A DNA stretch of 64,000 bases from an uncultured bacterium (GCA_938038445.1 CALHRZ010000007.1:1-64000), one strand, 5' to 3'; positions 36,466 to 45,948 are shown, numbered from the stretch's first letter. Made by a program: numbers and translations. The notes: generated by a model not told the origin, from the letters alone.

Positions 36466-37126
36466 TGCGGTTCCATGGGTTCGTTCCCGTCTTGAGCGGT
36501 GGATTCCGTATGGACTTTACGCGGGGTTGGCCGTTGCGCTGGAGGGGTGCGAGGATGTGCTTGACCTCGGGTGTGGAACCGATTCCATGATCCGGCATTT
36601 TGTGGTTAGCCGACGCGTGATCGGGGTGGACCGCTATTACCCCTCGCTTTTAAACAATCGGAAAACGACCGGCTACGCGGCGTGGGTGCAAGCCGATCTT
36701 TGCGCGCTTCCGTTTGGTCCGAAGTCTGTGGATGCGGTGACGGCATTGGATGTATTGGAGCATTTGGAAAAAGCGGAGGGTTTGGCGCGGTTGAAGGAGT
36801 GGGAGGCGATTGCCCGGAAGAGGGTGGTGATTTTGACTCCAAACGGGTTTGTTCCGCAGGCGGCTTCCGAAAATCCGTGGCAGGCGCATCGGAGCGGATG
36901 GACGGTGGAAGAATTTGAGCGCCAGGGGTATCGGGTATCCGGTGTTTACGGGTGGAAGAGGTTGCGCGGTCCCTATGCGCGATTGAAATGGAAGCCGGCG
37001 TGGTTTTGGGAGATCGTGTCCGCCCTTTCTCAGCCCTGGGTGGGTTGTCGTGCCCGGCTGGCGTTTCATTTGTTGGCGGTGAAAGGGGTGGAGGAAACGG
37101 CCTGGGCATGCGGGTTAGGGGTGTGA
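36455..37126 (+). CDS. Class I SAM-dependent methyltransferase
   Basis: A 223-residue methyltransferase. Motif I is VLDLGCGTDSMIRHF, followed by the acidic end of strand 2 in VIGVDRYYPSLL, and the post-I region VDAVTALDVLEHLEKAEGL. This resembles UbiE/small-molecule type 11 enzymes. The substrate is unknown. The next gene, a polysaccharide flippase, starts 1 nt after the stop, so methylation of a glycan or its lipid carrier is a reasonable guess. The C-terminal segment after GWTVEEFERQGYRV lacks a recognisable extra domain. Confidence 0.8.
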   Translation: MPVDAVPWVRSRLERWIPYGLYAGLAVALEGCEDVLDLGCGTDSMIRHFVVSRRVIGVDRYYPSLLNNRKTTGYAAWVQADLCALPFGPKSVDAVTALDVLEHLEKAEGLARLKEWEAIARKRVVILTPNGFVPQAASENPWQAHRSGWTVEEFERQGYRVSGVYGWKRLRGPYARLKWKPAWFWEIVSALSQPWVGCRARLAFHLLAVKGVEETAWACGLGV

Positions 37127-37127
37127 A

Positions 37128-38462
37128 ATGGCAGAAAACGAGAGGGGGCTCTTTTTTTTACGTGATCGGCTGAACCAGTTGGATCACCCTTATTTTCGCC
37201 AAAGCGCGATCGTTTTTCTGTTGAGTCTGATGGGGGGCGTCCTCAATCTGGCATGCCGGATTGTGCTGGGAAGAATGTTGACGGGGGAGCAGTACGGAGA
37301 GATGGAGACAGCGTTGCAATTCGGCTCCTATTTGATGATGCCCTTGAGCACGCTTAATCTGTTTCTGATTCGCCAGGTGGCCGAGGCAGATGGTTTGGGT
37401 GATCCGGCGCGCATTCAGTCGGCTGTTCGGATTTTGGGGGGCTGGATTTTACTCTATGGGGGTGGGAGTGCCATCGGGCTTGTTGTTCTCGGGCCCTGGT
37501 TACGGGATTGGTTCCGGTATCATTCGCTCTGGCCGTTTCTCGCTACGGCGACTTTGGGTGTGACGACCTCTGCCTTGCTTGTGGGGGCTGCCCTGTTGCA
37601 GGGGACCCGACAATTCTGGCGCAACGGGTTTGTCGGTCTGGCGGGTCCTTCGGTTCGGATTGTGGCTTCGTGGGGACTGGTGGGATTGGGCTATGGAGCA
37701 ACGGGGGCAATTGCGGCGCTTTCGATTTCCAACGTGGTCATGGGTGTTGTGAGCCTTTTCTTGATTCTTCCGCTCCTGCGGCCCTGGCGTCCCAGCGCAG
37801 AGGTGTCGCAACGGGTTCTTGGGCGCGCCTTGGTTCCCTTGACTTTGATTTTCTGGATGGGCGGTATTTTGGGGGGGGTGGATCTTTTTTTTGTCAAAAG
37901 GGTGTTTGATCCTTGGATAGCGGGGGACTATGCCCGTGTGAGCGCTGTGGTTCGCCAAGGGCTGATGTTGAATGGTTTTTTAGCGGTGACCCTGTTCCCC
38001 TGGGTGGCGGCGGAAAAGGCGGGTGGGCGGAGTACCCAACATCTTTTGCTTCGCGCGTTAGGGGTGGCAGGGGGGATGGCTCTTGGAATGGCGGTGGTTT
38101 TCACCCTTTTTCCTGGGCTCATTTTGAGATTGTTTTATGGCGAAGTGTCGGAGCGGATGTTGCAATGGACGCCTCGGTTGGCCTGGGCGCTGGTGCCGGG
38201 CAGTCTGATTCCACTTCTCATTCAATATGTACTGGCCAGGGGAGAATATCGCGCGCTTCTTATCGTATGGCCGGCGGTGGGGCTCTATCTCTTCCTTTTG
38301 GGGGCGTTCTGCGATTCCATTGAGGCGATCATACCGGCCGTAGGATTCGGGCTGTTGGCGATTGCGGCGCTCATGACGTGGCGGATTCTGCGGGTTCAGT
38401 GCGCGGCGGAGTCCTCCTCCCGCCAGGCGGCGACGTCCACGCCGTCGGACTCGAGCGTGTAG
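37128..38462 (+). CDS. Wzx-like polysaccharide flippase (MOP superfamily)
   Basis: A 444-residue integral membrane protein with about 12 hydrophobic helices (for example QSAIVFLLSLMGGVLNLACR, AVGLYLFLLGAF), the size and pattern of oligosaccharide flippases that move undecaprenyl-linked repeats to the periplasm. The N-terminal half has the typical YGEMETALQFGSYLMMPLS segment. It follows a methyltransferase at 1 nt. The last 67 bp overlap the 3' end of the convergent FkbM gene, so the C-terminal tail (SSRQAATSTPSDSSV) is antisense to that gene and may be dispensable. Confidence 0.85.
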   Translation: MAENERGLFFLRDRLNQLDHPYFRQSAIVFLLSLMGGVLNLACRIVLGRMLTGEQYGEMETALQFGSYLMMPLSTLNLFLIRQVAEADGLGDPARIQSAVRILGGWILLYGGGSAIGLVVLGPWLRDWFRYHSLWPFLATATLGVTTSALLVGAALLQGTRQFWRNGFVGLAGPSVRIVASWGLVGLGYGATGAIAALSISNVVMGVVSLFLILPLLRPWRPSAEVSQRVLGRALVPLTLIFWMGGILGGVDLFFVKRVFDPWIAGDYARVSAVVRQGLMLNGFLAVTLFPWVAAEKAGGRSTQHLLLRALGVAGGMALGMAVVFTLFPGLILRLFYGEVSERMLQWTPRLAWALVPGSLIPLLIQYVLARGEYRALLIVWPAVGLYLFLLGAFCDSIEAIIPAVGFGLLAIAALMTWRILRVQCAAESSSRQAATSTPSDSSV

Positions 38463-39169
38463 CCCGCCTCGCGAAGTCGGCGTCGGCAATCGGTGCGGTC
38501 CTCCATCGTCAGATGTTGTTCTTCGTACAGGATGAGGCGGGGGCGCCATTCCGATTGCATGATCTGACGAACCACAAGGGCATCGGCGCCTTCCACGTCG
38601 CTCAGGACGAGATCCACGTGGTGGATGCCGTGTTTGCGGCATAAGGTCGAAAAAGTGAGTGTTGGAATTTCTTGGCAGGCAAGGAACGGCTCGAGTCCGG
38701 GAAATTGCGCGGCATGTTTGAGCACTTGTTGTCGGTCGAACGACCCCAGTTGGTCATGGCCGGGAGGCAGCGAATTATTTTCCCGGACGAACCAGAAAGG
38801 GATTGTGCCGTTTTGGGGACCCAGGGCGGCCTGTTCGAAAAGGAGCCCTTGACGCCCGATATAGGCTCGGCGAAGACGTTGGAAAACGTAGGGCACGGGC
38901 TCCACGAGGATGCCTTGCCATCCGAACCGATAAATGAACTCGCGGAGCGGGTCGCCTGAAAGGCCGTCGTTTGCGCCGATGTTGAGGAAGTAGACGTTTC
39001 GGCCTTGGCAGGCGGCGAGCCGTTGGAGGGCTGTTCGCGCCAGACTGTGTTCGCGCCAGTGCTCGGGCAGCAGCCAGAGCAGGCGGTAGAGAAAAGACTT
39101 GAGCTGGACCGATCGGGCGAGCGGGGGGCGAAGCCGCTGCGCGATCCACAAAAGGGGGGTAGGGATCAT
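38396..39169 (-). CDS. FkbM-family methyltransferase
   Basis: A 257-residue methyltransferase of the FkbM family, commonly acting on sugars in surface glycans. Motif I is VYFLNIGANDGLSGDP, followed by ILVEPVPYVFQRL, and the family core VDLVLSDVEGADALVVRQIM. The ATG at 39169 overlaps the stop of the GT2 gene (ATGA); codons farther upstream lie inside that gene. The 3' end overlaps the convergent flippase gene by 67 bp. Together with the glycosyltransferase upstream it suggests decoration of an exported glycan. Confidence 0.87.
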   Translation of the reverse strand: MIPTPLLWIAQRLRPPLARSVQLKSFLYRLLWLLPEHWREHSLARTALQRLAACQGRNVYFLNIGANDGLSGDPLREFIYRFGWQGILVEPVPYVFQRLRRAYIGRQGLLFEQAALGPQNGTIPFWFVRENNSLPPGHDQLGSFDRQQVLKHAAQFPGLEPFLACQEIPTLTFSTLCRKHGIHHVDLVLSDVEGADALVVRQIMQSEWRPRLILYEEQHLTMEDRTDCRRRLREAGYTLESDGVDVAAWREEDSAAH

Positions 39170-40203
39170 GGGGGCGCCGGCGCTTCGGGTTTTGCGGCCC
39201 CGTACAGCGGCCGGCGATGACGAAGCAGCCAGAGGGCCCACTGGAGTTTGACGGAACCGGGCCAGCATTCCGAAACGAACACGGCGTCTGGAACCGTTCG
39301 GGTGCGTTGAATGCGTTGCCGATGGCGTCGGATATCAGGAAACAGACGGATATTCCACCCGATGGCGCGGAGATCCGCAGCGGCAACGGCAAAGTGACCG
39401 AGAAGGCAGAGGAAGAGGATTTCCATCAAAAGGAGCGCGCTATAGAGAGGGAGGATTCGCGCCAGGTAGCCGGCGCTGTAATTTTTGAGGAGGGTTCGAA
39501 GCAGGTGCCGTTCGGCCCAGTAGCGGGTTTGGGGGCGTTTTTCGTTGGACAAGGTGGCGAAATGGCGATGAACGACCCGTGCGCCGGTGCGGATCAGGAG
39601 GCGGTACCCGTGAATCCGGATTCGCCAGCAGAGGTCCACTTCGTCATTCAGTGTGAAATGGAGGGGATCGTATCCGCCCGCTTTTTCGTAAGCATCGCGG
39701 CGGGTCAAAAGAACTGTTCCGCTGCACCAGGCGGAGAGGATCCGGTCCTCGCCCGTCCAGCGCCAGCCTGCTCCAAAGCAGTGTTGGACGCCGAACCGGT
39801 CTACCCTGTACCCTTGGAGCTCGATTGTCGTGGGGTCTTTGTGCCAGACGTGTGTACAACCGCAGACTCCGCAGTCGGGATGGGCGTCCATCACTTCCAT
39901 CAGTTTGGCGAGGACGTCCGGATCCAGTTCGGTATCGTTACAAAGGAAGAGGAGAAAATCTCCCTGGGCATGGCGGGCGCCGAACGCGAAGCCGCCTCCC
40001 GTCCCTTCGTTTCTTACGTTGCGGAGGATTCGAGCATCCCGGCATTCGGCGGTGAAGCGGGGAAGGGAGTTGTCAGTAGAAGCGTTATCCACGATGAGGA
40101 TTTCTCGATCGCAGAACGTTTGCGCCAAACACGATCGGTAACAGGCGATCGTGAGATCGGGTTTATTCCAATTGAGGATGATGATGGAGACCCGCGGAGG
40201 CAT
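39166..40203 (-). CDS. Glycosyltransferase family 2 (rhamnosyltransferase-like)
   Basis: A 345-residue GT-A glycosyltransferase. The N-terminal Rossmann part is VSIIILNWNKPDLTI with VDNASTDNS. The nucleotide-binding DxD-like motif is LFLCNDTELDPD, and the acceptor/catalytic region is FTLNDEVDLCWRIRIHGYRL. The pattern matches dTDP-rhamnosyl-type GT2 enzymes. One or two hydrophobic helices near about 250-285 (LPLYSALLLMEILFLCLLGHF) could anchor it. It lies 43 nt after the oxidoreductase cluster and overlaps the FkbM gene, so it could be on the same transcript. Confidence 0.87.
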   Translation of the reverse strand: MPPRVSIIILNWNKPDLTIACYRSCLAQTFCDREILIVDNASTDNSLPRFTAECRDARILRNVRNEGTGGGFAFGARHAQGDFLLFLCNDTELDPDVLAKLMEVMDAHPDCGVCGCTHVWHKDPTTIELQGYRVDRFGVQHCFGAGWRWTGEDRILSAWCSGTVLLTRRDAYEKAGGYDPLHFTLNDEVDLCWRIRIHGYRLLIRTGARVVHRHFATLSNEKRPQTRYWAERHLLRTLLKNYSAGYLARILPLYSALLLMEILFLCLLGHFAVAAADLRAIGWNIRLFPDIRRHRQRIQRTRTVPDAVFVSECWPGSVKLQWALWLLRHRRPLYGAAKPEAPAPP

Positions 40204-40246
40204 GGCGTGAAAATGTTGAATGTTGAGGTCTGACCCCAGGGGAAGG

Positions 40247-41329
40247 TTAAGAGGGCCAGGACCAGACGGAGTCGTCGTCGGTTACGGGAAGGGCGACGGG
40301 GCGGCCGCGCGCGGCGGATTGGTACATGGCGAGGACGATTTCCACCGTGTGCCGAACGGAAGATACGGGGATGACGACCTCCCGATTTTCATGGATGGCT
40401 TCGATCATGTCTTGAATCACGACCCCATGATCGAGGAATCCAAAGTCGGTGGCGCCGGTAGCTCCTGTGGCCTGGGTGGCATTACCGTACTGACGGATTT
40501 CGTTGTCTTCCGGCCGTTCGTCCTTGAACTTCCAAATCGTCATCCGCTCACCGACCACGACGGCCGTGCCATCCGTGCCGTGGATTTCGATTCGGACATC
40601 CACCCCTGGCCACAAGGCAGTGGAGGCTTCCACCATTCCGCGGGCGCCGTTTCGAAAACCGAGGAAGGCGTAAAGGGTGTCCTCGAGATGGATGCCGGGA
40701 TGGGCGAGGTTCAGCATCCGCGCATCCACTTCCGCCGCTTCGCCCGCCAGGTAGTGCAGCAGGTCGATATAATGAAACGCATGCTGGACGGTCACACCCG
40801 CCCCGGATTTGCGGGACATCCGCCAGGCATCGGATTGATAGTAATCGGTCGGTCGGAACCACTTCATGATGGCATCGGCCTGGAGAAGGCGGCCGAAGCG
40901 GCCCTGGAGTGCGGCGGTTCGGATGGCTTGAATGGATTTGCGGACGCGGCATTGGACGGTGCAGCCGAATTTAACGCCGGCCTTTCGGCAGGCTTCGATC
41001 ATCGCGTCGGTTTCCCGCAATGTCATGGCGGGAGGCTTTTCCGTCAGCACGTGTTTGCGGGCCATGGCGCAGGCGAGGACGGCATCGAAATGGAGGTGAT
41101 TGGGCAGGCAGACGTTTACGACATCCACCTCAGGGTCGGCCAGCATATCGTTGAGCGATTCGTAGGCTCGGGTCCCGTATTCAGCGGCCAGTTTTTCTGC
41201 GCGGGGTCGGTTGGTGTCGCAAACTGCGACGAGGCGGCCTCCGCGGGAGTGTTTGATTCCCTTGGCGTGGAAGGGGGCGACAAGCCCTGCGCCCAAAATT
41301 CCGAAGCCGATTGTTTTCGAGGGGGTCAT
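40247..41329 (-). CDS. Gfo/Idh/MocA-family oxidoreductase C
   Basis: A 360-residue NAD(P)-dependent oxidoreductase. The Rossmann motif is IGFGILGAGLVAPFHAKG, and the family Lys is in VLTEKPPAMT. The C-terminal half has GAGVTVQHAFHYIDLLHYL, the usual substrate-side His pair. The family oxidises or reduces sugars, inositols and amino sugars; the substrate is not predictable. The ATG at 41329 overlaps the stop of the zinc dehydrogenase gene (ATGA). It is the third Gfo/Idh gene of one operon-like string, which suggests several redox steps on one polyol or sugar-acid skeleton. Confidence 0.88.
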   Translation of the reverse strand: MTPSKTIGFGILGAGLVAPFHAKGIKHSRGGRLVAVCDTNRPRAEKLAAEYGTRAYESLNDMLADPEVDVVNVCLPNHLHFDAVLACAMARKHVLTEKPPAMTLRETDAMIEACRKAGVKFGCTVQCRVRKSIQAIRTAALQGRFGRLLQADAIMKWFRPTDYYQSDAWRMSRKSGAGVTVQHAFHYIDLLHYLAGEAAEVDARMLNLAHPGIHLEDTLYAFLGFRNGARGMVEASTALWPGVDVRIEIHGTDGTAVVVGERMTIWKFKDERPEDNEIRQYGNATQATGATGATDFGFLDHGVVIQDMIEAIHENREVVIPVSSVRHTVEIVLAMYQSAARGRPVALPVTDDDSVWSWPS

Positions 41330-42375
41330 GGCAGTTCCTCCGGGGTGAGCACTCCTTTCAGGGCTTCCAGCTTCTCGATTGCGTCGAACAGGCGCTCCCA
41401 TTCTGAGAGGGGGGCTTTGTGGGTGACGAGTTTCTCGGCAGGGATTGCACCGCCGGCGATTAGGGCGACGGCGCGATCCCAGGCGAGGTAGTGCGTGGAC
41501 ATGTTGAAAAAGAGGGTCAGCACCTTTTTCTGAAACTCGTCCCAGGGCAATTCGACGGGGCGGTTGCCCGTCAAGCCGATGGCACAGATTTTTCCCATTT
41601 TTCTGGCGAACGCGGCGGCGCCGGCGATGGCGCGGGGGGCCCCGCTGCATTCGACGATGAGATCGGCGCCTCCGCCCTCAGTGAGGGCGAGGATCTGCTC
41701 AGCGGCGTTATCCTTTTGAACGTTGATCAATTTTGAAAACCCGAGTTCGCGAGCTTTGGGCATGCGGAGCGATTCGTCGCCCGTTGTGCCGAGGATGACG
41801 ACCTCCCGTGCTCCGCAGGCGCGGGCGGTGAGGGCTGCGAGGAGCCCGATGGGACCGGGACCGATCACCACCACGAAATCGCCGGGAGTGAAAGCGCCGC
41901 GGATGATGAGGTCGGTTACGGCGTTGGCCGTGGGTTCCACCATTACCGCTTGGTCCCAGGTCATGGAGTCGGGGATCGGGTGCAGGAGGGCTTCGGGATA
42001 GACGATTGCGGGGGCCATTCCCCCATGGATCCCCCATCCGGGGGATCGTTTGTGGGGGCAGATTTGGATGTTACCCGTTCGGCAGAGGGGGCAAACGCCG
42101 CAGGCTTTCGTATGGGGTTCGGCGACCACGCGGTCGCCGGGTTTGAGGCGGCGGCAGTTGGGTCCGCAGGCGACGATGGTGCCGGCGAACTCGTGCCCAA
42201 GAATGACGGGGGGCCAGTAGGGGAACTGGTCATGTCGGATGTGGATATCGGAGCCGCAGATGCCGCAGGCGGCGATGTGGATGCGGACTTCGCCCGGGCC
42301 GGGCATACCGGGATCGGGCATTTCCCGCACTTCGATAAAGCCGACGCCTTTTTGCGTTTTGACCAGCGCTTTCAT
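41326..42375 (-). CDS. Zinc-dependent medium-chain alcohol/polyol dehydrogenase
   Basis: A 349-residue MDR-family dehydrogenase. Catalytic zinc ligands are in ACGICGSDIHIRHDQ and ILGHEFAG. The structural zinc loop has four Cys in CGVCPLCRTGNIQIC. The NAD site is VVIGPGPIGLLAALTARACG. It resembles threonine/sorbitol dehydrogenases. The ATG at 42375 overlaps the M20 hydrolase stop. In the cluster it would oxidise a secondary alcohol or reduce a ketone made by the Gfo/Idh enzymes. Confidence 0.92.
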   Translation of the reverse strand: MKALVKTQKGVGFIEVREMPDPGMPGPGEVRIHIAACGICGSDIHIRHDQFPYWPPVILGHEFAGTIVACGPNCRRLKPGDRVVAEPHTKACGVCPLCRTGNIQICPHKRSPGWGIHGGMAPAIVYPEALLHPIPDSMTWDQAVMVEPTANAVTDLIIRGAFTPGDFVVVIGPGPIGLLAALTARACGAREVVILGTTGDESLRMPKARELGFSKLINVQKDNAAEQILALTEGGGADLIVECSGAPRAIAGAAAFARKMGKICAIGLTGNRPVELPWDEFQKKVLTLFFNMSTHYLAWDRAVALIAGGAIPAEKLVTHKAPLSEWERLFDAIEKLEALKGVLTPEELP

Positions 42376-43604
42376 GGGAGGGACTCCATATAAGCCGGGA
42401 GGAACGCGAGAAGCGTCTCGGCGGCTTCCGCAATTTCTTCGGGCCGGATATGTTCGTCGCGGGAGTGGGCGACCGAGAGGGAACCGGGTCCCCAAACGAC
42501 GGTGGGAATGTGAAGAACTTCCGTGTAGTAGCAAGCGTCACAGGAGGCGGTCATGGCGTCTATGCGGGTGGGGCGGCCTTGTGCGGCGGAAGCCCTGAGC
42601 AGCAGTTGGGGCAGGGGATGGGTAGGATCGAGCACGCTGCAATTATGGCGGTACATGAAAGACAGGGCGAAACGGCCGGCGAGATCGGGGAGGGTATCCA
42701 GCGCGGTTTTGAATTCCCCGCAGATTTGGTCGCGGGTACGGTTGGGGAGGAAGCCGAGGACGCCTTCGAGTCGGGCGCGGCTGGGGGCGGTTGCCGGCCA
42801 GTTGCCGGCTTCGATGCGGCCAAAGGTGAGAGGCATGGGGTTAGGGTAAGGATCGAAGAGCGGAAAGCCGCGTGATTGGTTGAGGAGTTCGTGATGATAG
42901 TTTTCGAGAGCACTCATCGCCTCGCGGGCCAGGAGGAGGGCGCTGCGGGTTTGGCCGGCCTGTCCGCTGTGGCCCGCCTTGCCTTGGAGGAGGAGGCGGA
43001 ACCAGACGGCCCCGCGAATCGATGTCATGATCCGTTGTTCGGTCGGTTCCAGGACGATGCAACCGGAAGCTTCCTCGCCGCGGCGCGCCATGGCAAGGGT
43101 TCCGTTTCCGCCATTTTCCTCTTCGACCACGAGATGCGCGACGAGATCCCCTGGAAGGGAAACTTTTCGATCGGCAAGGGCGCGGAACAGGAGAAAGAGG
43201 AGGGCGATTTGTCCCTTGGCATCGCACGCGCCGCGGCCGTACAGTCGGTTTTCGTGTTCCCTGGCGTTCCAAGGGTCTGCCATATCTTCGGAAGGGGGCA
43301 CGACATCTCCATGTGTATTGAACAAAAATGGGGGTGCTTCGCCGGTGCCTGGGCGGCGGATGCGGAGATTGAAGCGGCCCTTGTAGGAAAGGTCGGGGAT
43401 GGGGGAGGAGTAATCGGGGTCGCTTTTCAGATCATCGGAAAGCGGGATTCGCTCCACCTCGGCGCCGATTCGTTGGAATGCGTTTTCGAGGAAGAGGAAG
43501 GACTCTTTTTCTTTTCCGGGTGTAGAGGGGAATGCGATGAGATGGGAGAGGAAGCGGACGGTTTCGGGCAGGAGTGGTGCGAGGGAGGTTGTGGGGGCGC
43601 TCAT
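42372..43604 (-). CDS. M20-family metallohydrolase (ArgE/DapE-like)
   Basis: A 410-residue zinc hydrolase. Metal ligands and catalytic residues are visible in LFNTHGDVVPPSED, LYGRGACDAKGQIAL and VVEEENGGNGTL. The lid dimerisation domain begins near RGAVWFRLLLQGKAGHSG. ArgE/DapE-type enzymes remove acetyl or succinyl groups from alpha-amino acids. Its place directly after an aminotransferase and before a dehydrogenase suggests deacylation of an N-acyl amino intermediate, but this is inference. Starts and stops overlap both neighbours by 4 nt. Confidence 0.88.
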   Translation of the reverse strand: MSAPTTSLAPLLPETVRFLSHLIAFPSTPGKEKESFLFLENAFQRIGAEVERIPLSDDLKSDPDYSSPIPDLSYKGRFNLRIRRPGTGEAPPFLFNTHGDVVPPSEDMADPWNAREHENRLYGRGACDAKGQIALLFLLFRALADRKVSLPGDLVAHLVVEEENGGNGTLAMARRGEEASGCIVLEPTEQRIMTSIRGAVWFRLLLQGKAGHSGQAGQTRSALLLAREAMSALENYHHELLNQSRGFPLFDPYPNPMPLTFGRIEAGNWPATAPSRARLEGVLGFLPNRTRDQICGEFKTALDTLPDLAGRFALSFMYRHNCSVLDPTHPLPQLLLRASAAQGRPTRIDAMTASCDACYYTEVLHIPTVVWGPGSLSVAHSRDEHIRPEEIAEAAETLLAFLPAYMESLP

Positions 43605-44926
43605 GGCGAGGCTTCCACATCGTGGAGTGCCGCTTCAAAGAGGGCGAGACTTTCCTCCGCCTCTTCCTGGGTGATGACAAGGGGTGGGGCGACACGGATG
43701 ACGTTTCCGTAGAAGCCGACGGATCCGATCAGAAGTCCCTTTTCGGCGGCGGCGTCAATCAGGGGACGAATTATTTCCGGAAAAGGTTCTCGGGTCGTCT
43801 TATTCTTGACGAATTCGAGTCCCATGACGAGCCCCATTCCACGAACATCGCCGAGGAAGCGGCTGTGTCGGGCAATTTCCAGCAAGCGCTGTTTCATGAA
43901 AGCTCCCATGCGGGCCGAGTTGCCGACGAGATCTTCCTGCCGGTAGATTTCGAGAATGGCGGACACGGCCGCGCTGGCGAGGGGGTTCCCGCCGAGGGTA
44001 CTGGACATTTCGCCTTTTTTGAGGCAGGCAAAGATTTCGGAGGAACCGGCGACGGCGGAGACGGGAATGCCGCAGCCGATGGCCTTGCCGATGCAGACGA
44101 GGTCGGGTTTAAGGTCTTCGTGTTCCATCGCCCACATGCGGCCGGTGCGGCCGTAGGAAGACTGGACTTCGTCGAGGGTGAACAGAAGGTTGTTGGCCCG
44201 GGCCCATTCTTCAAGGCGTTTGAGCCATCCGTGTGGCGGGAAGACAAAGCCTGCGGCTCCTTGGTAGGGCTCGACGATGAGACCTGCGAGCGAACCGGTG
44301 GAATTGGCGGCGATTTCGGTTTCGAGGTAATCGAAGTAGCGCGGGAAGCGGGGGCCGTCCTTGCACCATTCGAAGGGGTCGTGGTAGGGGTTGGGGTAGA
44401 GGGCGCGGATCACGCCGGGCATCGGGGGGCCGTAGCCACGTTTCGGACCGGCCATTCCGCCGACGGAGGCGGCGCCGTAGGTTCGTCCGTGGAATCCGCC
44501 GATGAAAGAGAGGATTTCGAATTTTCCGGATCGTCGTTTCATGAGGCGGAGGCAGGCTTCGACCGCTTCGGACCCTGTGCTGAGAAAGAAGCACTTGTCG
44601 AGATGGGATGGGAGGGCCTTGACGAGCCGTTCGGCTGCTTCGATTCGGTAGGTGTTGGGGCATTCGTAATTATTGAGCAGATCGCCCGCGGCCTTTCGGA
44701 CGGCCTCCACGAGTCGGGGGTGGCAGTGACCGACATTGGTGACCAGCACGCCCGAGGTCCAGTCGAGGAAACGGTTCTCATCGGCGTCGGTCACGACGCA
44801 GCCGCGGGCGGACTTCCAGACGACAGGGGCCTGGTAGCCGGTGACATCGGCTTCGTAGCGGTGCCATTTGTCGAGAAGGGCTTTTCCTTTTGGGCCGGGG
44901 AGCGGGGGGGTTACGGACGTGATCAT
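43601..44926 (-). CDS. Class III PLP-dependent aminotransferase
   Basis: A 441-residue fold-type I aminotransferase of the acetylornithine/4-aminobutyrate group. Motifs: LSTGSEAVEACLRLMKRRSG, FIGGFHGRTYGA, LFTLDEVQSSYGRTGRMW with the PLP-binding Asp-type region, and the Schiff-base Lys in CIGKAIGCGIP. I chose the ATG at 44926 since family similarity begins shortly after and upstream codons lie in the dehydrogenase gene. It starts 11 nt after that gene's stop and overlaps the M20 gene. The substrate is an omega-amine or amino sugar-like ketone; this cannot be refined. Confidence 0.9.
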   Translation of the reverse strand: MITSVTPPLPGPKGKALLDKWHRYEADVTGYQAPVVWKSARGCVVTDADENRFLDWTSGVLVTNVGHCHPRLVEAVRKAAGDLLNNYECPNTYRIEAAERLVKALPSHLDKCFFLSTGSEAVEACLRLMKRRSGKFEILSFIGGFHGRTYGAASVGGMAGPKRGYGPPMPGVIRALYPNPYHDPFEWCKDGPRFPRYFDYLETEIAANSTGSLAGLIVEPYQGAAGFVFPPHGWLKRLEEWARANNLLFTLDEVQSSYGRTGRMWAMEHEDLKPDLVCIGKAIGCGIPVSAVAGSSEIFACLKKGEMSSTLGGNPLASAAVSAILEIYRQEDLVGNSARMGAFMKQRLLEIARHSRFLGDVRGMGLVMGLEFVKNKTTREPFPEIIRPLIDAAAEKGLLIGSVGFYGNVIRVAPPLVITQEEAEESLALFEAALHDVEASP

Positions 44927-44937
44927 GGCGGGATTCC

Positions 44938-45948
44938 TTATGCGGGGGAAAGGCCGAGCTGGAAGCCCTGATCGAGCAGTTCCTTGTTGACGATATTGCG
45001 GGGGGGCTTTCCGGCGGCGAACTGGAGCAGGTCGTTCAAGATGCTTTTGCGGATTTGGTCGCCCGATTCGACGGAGGCCCATGCGGTATGGGGGGTGAGA
45101 ATGACGTTTTCCAGGTTGAAGAGGGGGAGGGAAAGGGGGGGGGGTTCGACTTCGTAAACGTCGATAGCGGCGCCTGCGATTTTCCGTGTTCGGCAGGCTT
45201 CCGCGAGCGCATCCGTGTCCACCATCCCGCCGCGGGAGGTGTTGATGAGGTAGGCGGTCGGTTTCATCAGCGCCAGGGTATGGGCGTTGACGAGGTGACG
45301 GGTTTCGGGGGTGAGGGGGGTGTGGAGGGTGATGAAATCAGACTCGCGGAAAATGGTTTCGTGGTTTACGAAGGGGACCCCGAGTTGGGCTTTACGCTGT
45401 TCGGAGAGGTAGGGATCGCAGGCGAGAATCCGGAAGCCGAAGCTTTTCAACCTGAGAATGAGGGTGCCGCCGATCCGGCCGGCGCCGATGACGCCGAGTG
45501 TTTTTTCTTTCATTCGGTAAAGAGGAAAGAGGCGGGTAAAATCCCATTGGCCGGAGCGGCTGGATTCTTCGAGCGTTCTGCGGCCGGCCACGATTTTGCG
45601 TGCGCAAGCGAACAAGAGGGCGATGGCGTGTTCCGCAACATCCTCGACGCAGTAATCGGGCTGATAGACGAAGAGGATGTGGCGGCGGGTACAGGCGGCC
45701 ACGTCCACGTTGTCGTAGCCGATGCCATGGCGGATGATCAAGCGGCAGTGGGGGAGCCGGGCGAGGAGGGAGTCGGTGATTTTGACCATATTGACCACCA
45801 GCGCGTCGGCATCGCTGACCGCGGCGGCGACATCTTCTTCGGGACGGAATTTGAGTTGAAAGGCGGCGAAGGAGTGGCCGGCCTTGGTGAGTTCCGCGGT
45901 TTCCCAGTCGAGGTTTTCTTCGATGTAGTCGGTGACGGCGATCTTCAT
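44938..45948 (-). CDS. D-isomer-specific 2-hydroxyacid dehydrogenase (SerA-like)
   Basis: A 336-residue NAD-dependent dehydrogenase. The nucleotide site is LGVIGAGRIGGTL. Catalytic Arg is in NTSRGGMVDTDAL, Glu in DVYEVEPPPL, and His in LTPHTAWAS. No ACT domain follows, so it is not a regulated SerA. The ATG at 45948 overlaps the stop of Gfo/Idh B (ATGA). In the cluster it would interconvert a 2-hydroxy acid and a 2-keto acid. Confidence 0.9.
   Translation of the reverse strand: MKIAVTDYIEENLDWETAELTKAGHSFAAFQLKFRPEEDVAAAVSDADALVVNMVKITDSLLARLPHCRLIIRHGIGYDNVDVAACTRRHILFVYQPDYCVEDVAEHAIALLFACARKIVAGRRTLEESSRSGQWDFTRLFPLYRMKEKTLGVIGAGRIGGTLILRLKSFGFRILACDPYLSEQRKAQLGVPFVNHETIFRESDFITLHTPLTPETRHLVNAHTLALMKPTAYLINTSRGGMVDTDALAEACRTRKIAGAAIDVYEVEPPPLSLPLFNLENVILTPHTAWASVESGDQIRKSILNDLLQFAAGKPPRNIVNKELLDQGFQLGLSPA

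Noticed and set aside
43574-44971. Plus-strand open frame opposite the aminotransferase gene
   Set aside because: Antisense to intact PLP-enzyme motifs; Gly/Phe/Val-rich composition typical of shadow frames in GC-rich DNA.
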